From assembly GCA_016704445.1 (NCBI GenBank), contig JADJAE010000041.1, positions 1-64,000 of the forward strand: a DNA stretch of 64,000 nt, given 5' to 3'. This DNA comes from Deltaproteobacteria bacterium. Its GTDB lineage: Bacteria; Myxococcota_A; Polyangia; Polyangiales; Ga0077539. Both the position numbers and the translations under genes were made by a program. Below, in pieces: positions 51,840-60,990 of this stretch. Every line of letters starts with the position of its first letter. Within the stretch, counting starts at the first letter, position 1. Below the pieces are notes generated by a model. It was not told the origin of the DNA, did no database searches, and worked only from the letters and a program-made list of their open reading frames with translations.

Positions 51840-52559
51840 ATGACCCACAAGCCTCGCGAAGCGATCCCGATGCCCGACCCCGCGCCGCTCTCCCCCCCGG
51901 AGGACTTCGCAGGGCGACTCGCCACCCTCGGCGTCACCCTCGACGAGAAGGCCCTCGGGCGCCTCGGCGACTACCTCGCCCGGCTGCTCGCGATGAACGA
52001 GCGCATGAACCTCACGGCCATCACCGACCCCGCGGAGGCCTGGACGCGGCACGCCTTCGATGCGCTCACGCTGGTGCCGCTGCTGGCCGACCTGAAGTCG
52101 GGAGCGCGGGTGGTGGACGTGGGCTCCGGCGGCGGGGTTCCGGCGATTCCGCTGGCCATCGCGAGGCCCGACCTGAAGCTGACGCTCATCGACGCCACGC
52201 AGAAGAAGGCGGCCTTCCTGACCGACGTGGCCAAGGCGCTCGGGCTCGCCAACGTGACGGTGCGCGCCCAGCGGGCCGAGCTCGTGGGCATGGCCGAGCT
52301 GCGCGGGGTCTTCGACGTGGCGACGGCGCGCGCGGTGGGGCGCATCGCGATGCTGGCGCCGCTGATGGCGCCGCTGGTGAAGCCCAACGGGCGGGTGCTG
52401 ATGATCAAGGGGCAGCGCGCCGACGAGGAGCTCGAGGAGGCCACGCTGGTGCTGGCCGAGCAGCGCTGCACCCACGAGAAGACCGTGGAGACCCCCACCG
52501 GGCGCATCGTGGTGCTGCGCGTGGGCCCGGCGGAGCAGCGGCCTCCGAGGCGTCGGTAA
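51840..52559 (+). CDS. rsmG: 16S rRNA (guanine-527-N7)-methyltransferase
   Basis: A 239-residue methyltransferase that modifies G527 in the 530 loop of 16S rRNA. Diagnostic motifs are ERMNLTAITDPAEAWTRHAFD, the SAM loop VVDVGSGGGVPAIPLAIARP, LTLIDATQKKAAFL and FDVATARAVGRIAML, then GRVLMIKGQRADEEL. Normal length is about 210-240. ATG at 51840 is taken; an ATG ten codons later (MPDPAP) is also possible. It stands alone, not next to parA/parB or gid genes as in many bacteria. It converges with the next gene, with seven bases between stops. Confidence 0.93.
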   Translation: MTHKPREAIPMPDPAPLSPPEDFAGRLATLGVTLDEKALGRLGDYLARLLAMNERMNLTAITDPAEAWTRHAFDALTLVPLLADLKSGARVVDVGSGGGVPAIPLAIARPDLKLTLIDATQKKAAFLTDVAKALGLANVTVRAQRAELVGMAELRGVFDVATARAVGRIAMLAPLMAPLVKPNGRVLMIKGQRADEELEEATLVLAEQRCTHEKTVETPTGRIVVLRVGPAEQRPPRRR

Positions 52560-52566
52560 GGGGCGC

Positions 52567-53367
52567 TCAGCCCTTCGGGTAGCCGACGAGAGAGAGCGCG
52601 TTGCCCGCTCGCCCCGCGCGCCAGACGTAGGCCTCGCTGCCGGGGACGCCTCGCGCGATCTCCAGAAGCTCGTCGGGCGTGTACGCCCTCAGCGCCGACA
52701 CCGTCCCGTCCCACGCGAAGAGCGCCGGGATCGCTGGGACCCCATAGGTCAGCAGCAGCCGGGACCAGCGGAAGGGGCGCACGAAGGGCGTCGCCAGCAG
52801 GGTGACGACCCAGAGCGCGACCATGTTGGGAGCCGCGAGCAGCGGGGCGAGCGCGAGCGGCGCGCGGCGGATCATCGGCGACGCCGCGACGTCGAAGAGG
52901 GCGATCGGCGAGCGGTCGGCGACGGCGCTGGAGAGGAGCCGACGCACGGCCTCGGGCCGGAAGTGGTGGAGGGCGCCGTACATGGTGCGCAGGCCCACGA
53001 GCTCGGCGGGCACCGCGAAGGCGTCCACGGGCTGCGGGTGGTACGAGAGCGCCGGGTCGCCGAGGCGCTGCACCCGAGCGACGGCCGCGGCGTTGGGGTA
53101 GCGGTCGGTGAGCGTGAGGCGGAGGTCGTCGCGCCCGCGCTCCCGAAGCAGCGAGTGCATGGAGAGCGCGCCGCCTCCGCCGCCCGATCCGAGGTCGATG
53201 ATGGTCCGCAGGCCGGTCGCGTCGAGCACATCGAGGAGGTCGGCCACCAGCGGGAGGTAGAAGCCCACGCGGTCGAAGCCCATGTCCAGCAGGTCGGTGC
53301 CGCCGTCGCGGATGGCCGCGGGCACCCAGGGGAGGTCCTCGAACTCGAAGAGGTGGAGGCGCTTCAT
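52567..53367 (-). CDS. Class I SAM-dependent methyltransferase-like protein
   Basis: A 266-residue protein with the SAM-binding loop IIDLGSGGGGGALSMH followed by an acidic strand end LTLTDRYPNAAAV and a late GLRTMYGALHHFRPE. The last two are usual in small-molecule or lipid methyltransferases. A later hydrophobic stretch (ALAPLLAAPNMVALWVVTLL) may insert in the membrane. The N-terminus has FEFEDLPWVPAAIRDGGTD, a phrase seen in uncharacterised myxobacterial and actinobacterial homologues. Substrate not recognised. The gene is convergent with rsmG and separated from the next upstream gene by 42 bases. Confidence 0.72.
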   Translation of the reverse strand: MKRLHLFEFEDLPWVPAAIRDGGTDLLDMGFDRVGFYLPLVADLLDVLDATGLRTIIDLGSGGGGGALSMHSLLRERGRDDLRLTLTDRYPNAAAVARVQRLGDPALSYHPQPVDAFAVPAELVGLRTMYGALHHFRPEAVRRLLSSAVADRSPIALFDVAASPMIRRAPLALAPLLAAPNMVALWVVTLLATPFVRPFRWSRLLLTYGVPAIPALFAWDGTVSALRAYTPDELLEIARGVPGSEAYVWRAGRAGNALSLVGYPKG

Positions 53368-53409
53368 GGCGCGGAGGATATCGCAGCGTCGGGCGATGGA
53401 CCCCGGTGC

Positions 53410-54624
53410 TCAGGTCCAGCCGCGGCCCCGCTCCACCGCGGCCACGGCGCGCTCGAGGGTCGCCTCGTCGAGGGTCCCGTCGCCCGCCCGCTCCAGGGCC
53501 TCGCGCATCTCCGGGCTCGCGCAGCCCTCCGCCGCCACCCGGATGCGCGTAGGCCCTTCGCCCTGGTCGAGCGAGCGCAGCGCCATCGCCGCCGCGATGC
53601 GGTGCTCGATGGGCGAGCGCACGTCGTCGAGCAGCGCCTCGGTCTCCTGCCGGGACAGCGCGACGTCCCGGTAGCCCCGGGTCGGGTCGACCACCCGCGC
53701 CACCTCCGCCTGCCACTGCCCAAGGCTCCGGCCCCGGCGCTCCAGGATCACCGCCCTCGCCATCAGCGCGTCGTGCCAGGCGTTGGCCGCGAGCACGCCG
53801 TTTACCCGGTGCTGTAAAGCCGAGAGCAGCTCCGGGTGGCGGGAGACGGCGCTGTTCCAGATGACCTCGGTGTGGCCGTCGCGGTAGTAGAGCATCGGGT
53901 CGCCGCCGTTCTCGCCGACGCCGGAGAGCTCGGCGAAGGGCACGAAGCGGGTCTTGAATGCGCCGCGCAGGGTGATGCCGTCGGTGCCCACGCGCAGCTC
54001 GATGGGCCGGGTGCTCACCGCCCCCAGGGCGCCGAAGATCGCCGCCAGGGGCCCGGCCACGAAGGCGAAGGGAAGGCCCGTCGCGATCAGCAGGATGCCC
54101 AGGTAGAAGCCGATGTAGCTCCCGAGGATCACGCCGCCGAGGGCGCCGAGCGCCTGCCTCCCCAGGGCCCGCGCGGGGAAGCGCAGCGCCCGGTGGCTGC
54201 GGTCGAGGCGCACCCGGTCGAGCAGCGCGTCGGCGGTGTCGAGGGAGTCGACCGCCACGTCGACCACGGCCCCGCTGTGGAGGGTGAACTGCACCCTCGG
54301 AGGATCGCCGGGGATCGCCATCCCCTCGGCGATCTCCGCCCGCTCGAAGCGCATCGCGCTGGATCCGTCGCCGAGGGCGATGCCGTGATCGTCGGCGGTG
54401 AGCCCCCCGTCGACCACGCGCCCGACCCAGAGCCACGAGGCGAGCCCGAGCATCAGCGCGGTCACCGCCCCGAGGGGGATCATCATCAGCGGGGCGGCGG
54501 CGGCGAGACCCAGCGTGGCGAGGAGCACCACGAGGACCGCGAAGATCTGCGCCGTGCGAGGGCGGCGGATCAGCACCCTCGCGCCCGGCACCGTCAGCGG
54601 GGGTCCGGGGGCGGGAGCTTCCAT
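53410..54624 (-). CDS. Membrane protein with four hydrophobic helices
   Basis: A 404-residue protein. Two helices (FAVLVVLLATLGLAAAAPLM and GAVTALMLGLASWLWVG) start the chain. A soluble beta segment (IALGDGSSAMRFERAEIAEG) and two more helices (GGVILGSYIGFYLGILLIA and PFAFVAGPLAAIFGALG) follow. The C-terminal half is soluble and helical, with HRIAAAMALRSLDQGEGP and EATLERAVAAVERG. The beta segments look like a pair of PH-like (bPH) domains facing the cytoplasm. I cannot name it. It follows the PP2C-like gene by four bases, so it belongs to that operon. ATG at 54624 is the first Met of the helix and leaves a clean start. Confidence 0.65.
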   Translation of the reverse strand: MEAPAPGPPLTVPGARVLIRRPRTAQIFAVLVVLLATLGLAAAAPLMMIPLGAVTALMLGLASWLWVGRVVDGGLTADDHGIALGDGSSAMRFERAEIAEGMAIPGDPPRVQFTLHSGAVVDVAVDSLDTADALLDRVRLDRSHRALRFPARALGRQALGALGGVILGSYIGFYLGILLIATGLPFAFVAGPLAAIFGALGAVSTRPIELRVGTDGITLRGAFKTRFVPFAELSGVGENGGDPMLYYRDGHTEVIWNSAVSRHPELLSALQHRVNGVLAANAWHDALMARAVILERRGRSLGQWQAEVARVVDPTRGYRDVALSRQETEALLDDVRSPIEHRIAAAMALRSLDQGEGPTRIRVAAEGCASPEMREALERAGDGTLDEATLERAVAAVERGRGWT

Positions 54625-54628
54625 CGGG

Positions 54629-55267
54629 TCAGCGCACCCGCAGGACGACCATGCCCGTGGACACTCCGGACGAGCGGCAGGGCTTGAGCACGGCGTCGCA
54701 GAGGTCCCTCGCGGTGGCGTCGGGGCGCTGGGCGAGCACGGCGGCCATGGCGCCGATGGAGCGCATCCCGAAGCCGTCGCGGCTGCCGAACACGAAGAGG
54801 TCTCCGCGGGTGAGTCGCTCGGTGGTGACCAGCATCCCCCCGTGGGTGATGCCTGGGGTGCGGTTGGCGTGGTTGAGGAGGCGCTGCGGCTCGCCGTTGC
54901 GGGCGCGGTAGACCCGCATCCCCGCGGAGACCGCGATGTGCGCCTGGTCGCCCACGATGACCATCGCCGCGAGCTGGGCGTCGAGGTTGATGTAAGGCTC
55001 GATGAGCACCGAGCGCAGCCTGGCGATGGACTGGGCGCCCGCACCGACCGCGCGCTCGAGTGCGCCGAGGCCCTTCTGGCCGTCGCCGAGGCTCGACTCC
55101 AGGGTGACCCTCACGGTCTCCGCGACCTGGCTCCAGAGCCTCGCCGGGGCCACCGGGCTGATGACGCAGAACACCGGGTGCTTGGGCGAGGCCCACGCGA
55201 GGTCCTTCGCGAGGGAGCCCGCGCGCACCGCCGACGGGGATGATCCGACCGCAACCTCCAGGCCCAT
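54629..55267 (-). CDS. PP2C-like phosphatase fold protein, metal sites apparently lost
   Basis: A 212-residue protein whose second half resembles PP2C (PPM) phosphatases: LAAMVIVGDQAHIAVSAGMR at the place of the ANVGDSR strand, then RGDLFVFGSRDGFGM where LLCSDGLTD sits. The first metal motif (DG-xx-GH) is not found: the N-terminal strand is EVAVGSSPSAVRAGSLAKD. The metal Asp in GDSR is kept only as VGD. Loss of the metal residues makes enzyme activity doubtful. Such proteins in kinase-rich bacteria could be non-catalytic sensors. The start at 55267 (MGLEVAVG) is preferred; a longer start would add 14 residues. It is coupled to the four-helix membrane gene downstream. Confidence 0.6.
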   Translation of the reverse strand: MGLEVAVGSSPSAVRAGSLAKDLAWASPKHPVFCVISPVAPARLWSQVAETVRVTLESSLGDGQKGLGALERAVGAGAQSIARLRSVLIEPYINLDAQLAAMVIVGDQAHIAVSAGMRVYRARNGEPQRLLNHANRTPGITHGGMLVTTERLTRGDLFVFGSRDGFGMRSIGAMAAVLAQRPDATARDLCDAVLKPCRSSGVSTGMVVLRVR

Positions 55268-55318
55268 GCGACGGGGTCGATGGTTGGCAGACCTGCCCGG
55301 TGGTTGCAACGGCGGAAG

Positions 55319-56446
55319 TCAGCGAGGGGCGAAGGCGATCACGTTGCCCTCTTCGGTGAAGAAGCTCCAGGGCTCGGAGGTCATGGCGCGGATGGCGCCG
55401 CCGCCGGCGCGGACCGGGCGCCAGCCCTCGACGGAGCCGAGGCGGTCGACGAGCACGGAGCCCCTGGCGCCCGCGGCAAGGAAGCCGAAGGTCGAGCCGC
55501 TGCTCGAATAGCCCGGGCGGTTCTCCTCGTAGGGGATCTCGGTGACCGCGACCACGAGGAGGTCTTCGGCGGTGGTCGAGCGAACCAGCGTCCAAGGGGA
55601 CATCGCGGAGGTCGAGACCATCGCCCCGCCGTCGCCTACGGCGAGGAGGGTGTTGTTCCAGGCGGCGATGGCGCGGAGGGTGGCGCTGACGGGGGAGGCC
55701 TGGCGGGTGAGCTCGGCGCTCTCGAAGGCGCCGCCGACGATGGTTCCGCCGGCGCCCACCGCGACGACCGAGCCGTCGGGGGTGGAGACCGTGACGCCGT
55801 GGAGGTCGGCGGCGGTGTTGCTGACGACGGACGACCAGACGCCGTCGGAGGCGCGGCGCAGGACGGTTCCGCCAGAGCCCACGGCGATGAGCGTCGACTG
55901 GCGCGAGGCGACGGCGTGGAGCTCGGCGGTCGATCCGGTGGACTCCGGCACCCAGCGGCGCTGCGCCGGGTCGAAGCGCAGGGCGGTGCCGCGGGCGCCG
56001 ACGACCACCAGCGGGTCGCCCGAGGTGATGGCGTAGAGGTCGGCCTCGGTGCCGCTCGGCACGGGGGCCCACGAGCTGGCCGACTCGGCGCGGAAGAAGA
56101 TGCTCCCGCGGTCGCCGACGACCCAGGTTCCGCCGCCAGCGCGCACCGCCGCCCGCAGCGCGACCTGGCCGATGGACGACGGGGGAGACCAGCGCCCGCG
56201 GAGCGCGAGCGAGGGGGCCGTCGTCACCACGGCCGGGCGACGCGCGGCGCTCATGAACCCTACCGCCGCCCCGATCAGCACCACCGTGGCGACGGCGGCG
56301 ATGATCAGCCGGGGGGCGGCCGTGGTGGCCGGCGAGGCGCGGCCCTGGCGGAGCGAGTCGAGCTCGGTCTGGAGCTGCGCGTTCTGCTGTGCGAGCGCCT
56401 CGGCGCGCTGGAGCGCGGCCTCTCGTTCGTCGCGATAGTCACCCAT
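55319..56446 (-). CDS. Membrane-anchored coiled-coil protein with beta-propeller
   Basis: A 375-residue protein. The N-terminal 35 residues form a coiled coil (LQRAEALAQQNAQLQTELDS). One membrane helix follows (LIIAAVATVVLIGAAVGFM). Then a periplasmic propeller shows blades that alternate AVRAGGGTWVVGDRGSIFFR, AITSGDPLVVVGARGTALRF, VASRQSTLIAVGSGGTVLRR and AAWNNTLLAVGDGGAMVS. The repeat is V-V/A-V-G-xx-G-T at about 45-residue spacing. It may sense something outside and report inward through the coil. It is the first gene of a three-gene leftward set with the PP2C-like protein and the four-helix membrane protein (51 bases between the first two). Confidence 0.68.
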   Translation of the reverse strand: MGDYRDEREAALQRAEALAQQNAQLQTELDSLRQGRASPATTAAPRLIIAAVATVVLIGAAVGFMSAARRPAVVTTAPSLALRGRWSPPSSIGQVALRAAVRAGGGTWVVGDRGSIFFRAESASSWAPVPSGTEADLYAITSGDPLVVVGARGTALRFDPAQRRWVPESTGSTAELHAVASRQSTLIAVGSGGTVLRRASDGVWSSVVSNTAADLHGVTVSTPDGSVVAVGAGGTIVGGAFESAELTRQASPVSATLRAIAAWNNTLLAVGDGGAMVSTSAMSPWTLVRSTTAEDLLVVAVTEIPYEENRPGYSSSGSTFGFLAAGARGSVLVDRLGSVEGWRPVRAGGGAIRAMTSEPWSFFTEEGNVIAFAPR

Positions 56447-56469
56447 CCCGCTACCCTAGCCGACGCGCG

Positions 56470-57384
56470 TCACCGCGTCCGCTCGGGGCGAAACCACTCC
56501 AGCAGGAAATCGCGGAACGCCTTCACCCGCCGGGGGATGTGCTTCGCCGCCGGGTACACCAGCCAGATGGGCGACACCGGCATCTCCCACTCCGGCAGCA
56601 CCCGCACCAGCCTGCCCTCGGCCACGTCGACGGCGCCCACGAAGTGAGGCAGCTGCCCGACCCCCGCCCCCGCCCTCAGCGCCGCCCGGATGAACGCGAA
56701 CTCGTTGCCCCCGAGGCGCCCCTCGGCCTCGACCTTCGCGGTCTCTCCCCCGGGGCCCACCAGCGTCCAGGTGGCGCGGCCCTCCTTCGGGCGGAAGAGC
56801 ACCAGGGTGTGGGCCGCGAGCTCCGAGGGCGCGCGGGGCGCCGGGCGTCGGGCGAGGTAGCCCGGCGAGGCGAAGAGCTGGATGTTGCCGCTGGTGAGCT
56901 CGCGCGCGACCATCGACGGGTCGGTCACCTTGCGCACCGCCCGAAGCGCCAGGTCGAAGCCCTCGCCCAGCAGGTCGACGATGCGCGCCGAGAGGTCGAC
57001 CTCGATGCGCAGCCCCGGGTGCCTCGCCGAGAAGCGCAGGACCAGCTCGCCCAGCGACGAGTCGACGAAGTCCGCCGGCGCGGTGAAGCGCAGCACGCCC
57101 TTGAGCTCCCCGGGGCGGTCGCCGATGGTGCCGGCGATCTCCCGCAGCCCGCTGAGGTGGGGCGAGGCCTGGGCGTAGAGCGAGCGGCCCTCGGCGGTGA
57201 GCGCCACCCGCCGCGCGCCGCGCTCCAGAAGCCTCGCGCCCAGCGAGTCTTCGAGCCTCGTGAGCGCACGGCTCACCGTCGACTTCGGCACGCCACGGCG
57301 CGCGGCGGCCGCGGTGAGCGAGCCCGCCTCCACCACGTCGACGAAGACCACCAGCAGGTCGAGGGAGGGAAGCGTTGCGCTCAT
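56470..57384 (-). CDS. LysR-family transcriptional regulator
   Basis: A 304-residue LysR-type regulator. The N-terminal winged helix reads LDLLVVFVDVVEAGSLTAAA, then RRGVPKSTVSRALTRLEDSL and GARLLERGARRVALTAEG, the canonical DNA-binding segment. The co-inducer domain follows (LKGVLRFTAPADFVDSSLG), closing with PIWLVYPAAKHIPRRVKAF. The second half is typical of the CrgA/DsdC-like subgroup. The gene is divergent from the M20 peptidase, 108 bases apart, the usual position for a LysR that controls its neighbour. Two CGTTGC/GCAACG dyads lie in and just before its own start. Confidence 0.92.
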   Translation of the reverse strand: MSATLPSLDLLVVFVDVVEAGSLTAAAARRGVPKSTVSRALTRLEDSLGARLLERGARRVALTAEGRSLYAQASPHLSGLREIAGTIGDRPGELKGVLRFTAPADFVDSSLGELVLRFSARHPGLRIEVDLSARIVDLLGEGFDLALRAVRKVTDPSMVARELTSGNIQLFASPGYLARRPAPRAPSELAAHTLVLFRPKEGRATWTLVGPGGETAKVEAEGRLGGNEFAFIRAALRAGAGVGQLPHFVGAVDVAEGRLVRVLPEWEMPVSPIWLVYPAAKHIPRRVKAFRDFLLEWFRPERTR

Positions 57385-57390
57385 GCAACG
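57373..57390. promoter_or_regulatory. Operator-like dyad overlapping the LysR start codon
   Basis: CGTTGC and GCAACG separated by six bases that include the start codon. The half-sites are the same as those of the second dyad 39 bp away, so the LysR protein may limit its own synthesis. Confidence 0.5.
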
Positions 57391-57411
57391 GATGCTTCCA
57401 ACGGGTCATGG

Positions 57412-57430
57412 CGTTGCGCAAGAGGCAACG
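57412..57430. promoter_or_regulatory. LysR box-like dyad (T-N11-A)
   Basis: CGTTGC-GCAAGAG-GCAACG, perfect six-base arms around a seven-base spacer. It contains TGC-N7-GCA, i.e. T-N11-A, the classical LysR recognition form. It lies between the divergent LysR and M20 genes. Confidence 0.55.
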
Positions 57431-57492
57431 GTGACGCCACCGCGCGGCGCTGTGGTAGCGTCCGCGCCCCGTATTCGCTGGAGGTCCGATCG

Positions 57493-58931
57493 ATGTTGAA
57501 GCCTGACGCCGCCATCGCGTTCTGCGAGCAGACCTGGGAGTCCGAGATCCTCCCGGTGATCCACGACTACATCCTCATCCCCAACAAGTCGCCCGCCTAC
57601 GACGCCGACTGGAAGGCCAACGGTCATATGGACCGCGCGGTCGCCCTGCTCGAGGGCTGGTGCCGCGCGCAGAAGATCCCCGGGCTCAGCGTCGAGGTCG
57701 TGCGCCTCAGGACGAGCAGGGCCAGGAGCGCACGCCGGTGCTCTTCATGGAGATCCCCGCGACGGGCGGCGCGGAGGGCGACACGGTGCTGCTCTACGGC
57801 CACCTCGACAAGCAGCCCGAGATGGAGGGCTGGGAGCCCGGCCTCGGCCCGTGGACCCCGGTGCGCCGGGGCGACAACCTCTACGGCCGCGGCGGCGCCG
57901 ACGACGGGTACGCCACCTTCGCGTCGCTCGCGGCGCTGCGGCTGCTGCACGAGCAGGGGCTCAAGCACGCGCGCTGCGTGGTGCTCATCGAGGCCGACGA
58001 GGAGAGCGGCAGCACCGACCTCCCGGCGTACATCGACCACCTCGCGGCGCGCATCGGCCAGCCCTCGCTGGTGGTGTGCCTCGACTCCGGCTGCGCCAAC
58101 TACGACCAGCTCTGGATCACCACCTCGCTCCGCGGCCTGCTGGGCGGAACGCTCCGGGTCGACGTGCTGGAGAACGGCGTGCACTCGGGCGACGCGAGCG
58201 GCGTGGTGGCGTCGAGCTTCCGCGTGGCGAGGCAGCTGCTCTCTCGCATCGAGGACGAGTCCACCGGGCGCATCAAGCTGGAGGCGCTCCACGTGCCCGT
58301 GCCCGCGGCGAGGCAGGCGCAGGCGGAAGCCGCGGCGAGCGCGCTGGGCGAGGTGATCTGGGGGAAGTTTCCCTTCGTGAAGGGGATGGTCCCGATGGGG
58401 GAGAGCGGCGCAGAGCGGGTGCTCAACCGCACCTGGCGCCCGACGCTCTCGGTGACCGGCGTCGACGGCATGCCCTCGCTCCAGAACGCCGGCAACGTGC
58501 TGCGCCCGTACAGCAGCTTCAAGCTGTCGATCCGGCTGCCGCCGGGGGTCGATCCGACGAGCGCGACGGCGGCGGTGAAGAAGACGCTGGAGAGCGATCC
58601 CCCGTACGGGGCGAAGGTGAGCTTCGAGGCGGAGAAGGGCGGGCCGGGGTGGGATGCGCCGCCCTTCGCGCCGTGGCTGGAGGCTTCCATCCGCGCGGCG
58701 AGCGAGACCTTCTTCGGTCAGCCCGCGATGTCCATGGGCGAGGGCGGGACCATCCCCTTCATGGGGATGCTGGGGGAGAAGTTTCCTCAGGCGCAGTTCC
58801 TGATCACCGGGGTGCTCGGCCCGGGGAGCAACGCCCACGGACCCAACGAGTACCTGCACATCCCGACCTGCAAGCGGCTCACGGCCAGCGTCGCGGACGT
58901 GCTCGCGCGGCACTGCGTGCGCGAGCGGTAG
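57493..58931 (+). CDS. M20-family metallopeptidase (carnosinase/succinyl-diaminopimelate desuccinylase type; one frameshift)
   Basis: A zinc-dependent dipeptidase or deacylase of the M20 family. The first metal motif is VLLYGHLDKQPEM (His and Asp). The metal-bridging Asp is in LYGRGGADDGYATFASL and the catalytic Glu pair is in VVLIEADEESGSTDLPAYI. The last metal His is in GSNAHGPNEYLHIP. All are present. The frame breaks once at about 57705: CGCCTCAGGACGAG lacks a G before DEQGQERTPVLFMEI. Adding that base gives 479 residues, the normal length for the carnosinase-like group. ATG at 57493 has GGAGG eight bases upstream. Likely regulated by the divergent LysR protein. Confidence 0.9.
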
Positions 58932-58939
58932 GAGCCCTC

Positions 58940-60573
58940 TCAGGCCCCGAAGCGGTAGCCCAGCATCAGCATCGCGAGGAGCTGGGTCGGCGCGCCTGCG
59001 TCGGTCATCACTTCGGCAGAGAGCCCCATGCGCCACCGCCGGCCGAAGCGCCGGTCGGCGGCGATGCGGGCGCGGTGCATCCAGGTGGGATAGGTGCCGC
59101 GGAGGAAGAGCCAGCGGTCGAGTCCGTAGGAGACGTTGGCGTAGAGCCAGCGCCCAAACGGAACCTCCACCCCGACGGTTCCGCCAGAGCCCGACACCAG
59201 GTCACCGACGGACCATCGCGCGCGAGCGTTCACCCGGGAGCCTGCGCCGAGCAGGTCGTAGAGCACCGCGCCGACCTCGGTGGTCGAGCCCCACAGCCCC
59301 GTGTCGTCGTCGCTGATCCGAAATGTGGCGTTGAGTCCGAGCTGCGGGCGGACCCGCGCCTCGACCAGCGCCCACGCGAACCTTCGCATCGGGAGCGCGC
59401 TCTGCGATGGCCACCGCGTCACGAGGGACATCGGGGTCGGGCTCTGGTCCATGCCGCCCAGCACCTCGGCGCGGAGCCTCCCCCCGAAGAAGCGCACGCG
59501 GCCCTGACCCAGCGCGCGCGTCACCCTCGGACCGGAGCCCGGGGTGCTGTCGGCCAGGGCGTCGACCACCACCTCGGCGGAGGCCTCGAAGAGCCGACCG
59601 TCGAGGCGACCGGAGAGCGATCCGAAGGCGCGATCGACGCCGCCGCTCCAGCCGTCGACGACCCAGGTCGCGTCGAGCGTCAGCCGCAGCGGCCGCCCGG
59701 TCGACCACCGCCCGGACACCCCGCGCGCGGGGCCGAAAGGCTCGGACGACCGTCGACCGCGTCGGGCCGCATCCCCGCGAAGAACGACAGTCCGAGGCCG
59801 ATGAGCGGTCGAACCGTCACGCGCGCCCCGTCGACCAGCCCCGTCGCGGTGCCGGGCGCAGGGTTCACCCGCCCGAGGTCCAGCGCCCAGGTGCCGATGT
59901 CCCTCCCGGCGCGCAAGAGGTAGACGTCGAGCCTCGGGGTCGCGTGCTGAAAGGGAACGAAGAGCAGCTCCGGCGAGCCCGCAAGCCTCACGTCGAGGAG
60001 GTGACTCCAGGTCCACCCCGCCCCGAAGTCGACCTCTAGCTGCGAGCTCAGGCCGATGTCGTGATAGCCGCGTGACGTGCCCGTCGGGGAGCCCGCGACC
60101 AGCAGCCGCAGCAGCAGCTCTCCGCGAACCCGACCCGCCGTCGGGGCGCGACGCGATCCGTCCGGCGCCTCTCCTCGCGGCGTCGACTCGACCCTCGGCC
60201 ACGGGGCCGTGTAGGCGGCGGCGTTCCACGGAGCCACCGGGGCGGGGGCCTCGCGGGCAGTGACCGCCTCGACCGTCGTGGGCGCTGGCGCCGGGGGCAG
60301 CGCGATCGTGGTCACCGCCGTCGGGAGCGCTCCCCCCTCGCAGCGCAGCGAGGCCCGGTGCTCGGCCGCCGCCAGCACCACCCAGCGGGGACAGCTCTCC
60401 CCTGGCGTCTCGACCGCCATGCCATCGCGCAGACCCTCCGCGCGGCCCCGCTCGACGAAGACCGTCCGCTGCGTCGACGCCCTCACGGCGACCCTCGACG
60501 GCTGGGCGAGCCCGACGCCCGCGAAGCTCAGCGCCGCGAGCACCGCAGCGGCTGCGGTCGATCGCGCCCTCAC
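58940..60573 (-). CDS. Outer-membrane beta-barrel protein of the cytochrome operon (one frameshift)
   Basis: A protein of about 544 residues once one missing base at about 59745 is restored. GTG at 60573 overlaps the upstream cytochrome's stop by four bases. A signal peptide ends SFAGVGLAQP. A small soluble N-terminal domain of about 100 residues (VAVRASTQRTVFVERGRAEG, CPRWVVLAAAEHRASLRCEG) resembles a periplasmic SH3-like or FlgA-like plug. The rest is a series of amphipathic strands with alternating polar/apolar residues: LELLLRLLVAG-like starts, GRLDGRLFEASAEVVVD, GLNATFRISDDDTGLWGSTT. It ends with LAMLMLGYRFGA, a terminal-Phe/aromatic strand typical of BAM substrates. Being coupled to two multihaem cytochromes, it may be the porin part of a porin-cytochrome conduit. 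Confidence 0.72.
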
Positions 60574-60989
60574 CGCTCGCCCCCCGAGTGGCAGCGGAGG
60601 CAGGTCGACGGGCCGTAGGAGTACTCCCCCTCGCCGAGGTGGAAGATGTCCGTGCGGCCCGCGGTGTGCGCGTGGCAGTTGGTGCAGTCGATGGCGCGGG
60701 GGGCGTCTTCGCGAGCGTGGCAGTCCGCGCAGTCGCCTCCGGCGTGAGGGGCCCGGTCGATGGGGTAGCTCGGGTGCGAGGCCACGACGCGGCTCCAGCG
60801 CGTGGTGCCGTGGCAGCGGTAGCACTCCCGGGGGAAGCCTCGCGCGGCGTGGTCGGGCCGACGATCGTAGAGCACGGCGTGGCAGGTGTTGCAGTCCGTG
60901 CGAGCGACCTCCGCGGGGTGGTCGGCGCTGCCGCATCCCGCGAGGGCCCTCGCCGCGAGCAGCGCGGCCGCGATGGAGCTGGGGCGCAT
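60570..60989 (-). CDS. Pentahaem lipoprotein cytochrome c
   Basis: A 139-residue protein with a signal peptide ending RALAGC (lipobox). Five CXXCH haem-binding motifs follow: CNTCH, CYRCH, CADCH, CTNCH and CLRCH. Further His residues (HAAR, HPSY, HAGG, HTAG, FHLG) could supply the second axial ligand. The size and spacing match small NrfH/cytochrome c7-like carriers. It probably sits on the inner face of the outer membrane and shuttles electrons between the large cytochrome and the barrel protein. It follows the 36-haem gene by one base and overlaps the barrel gene's start. Confidence 0.88.
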   Translation of the reverse strand: MRPSSIAAALLAARALAGCGSADHPAEVARTDCNTCHAVLYDRRPDHAARGFPRECYRCHGTTRWSRVVASHPSYPIDRAPHAGGDCADCHAREDAPRAIDCTNCHAHTAGRTDIFHLGEGEYSYGPSTCLRCHSGGER

Positions 60990-60990
60990 C

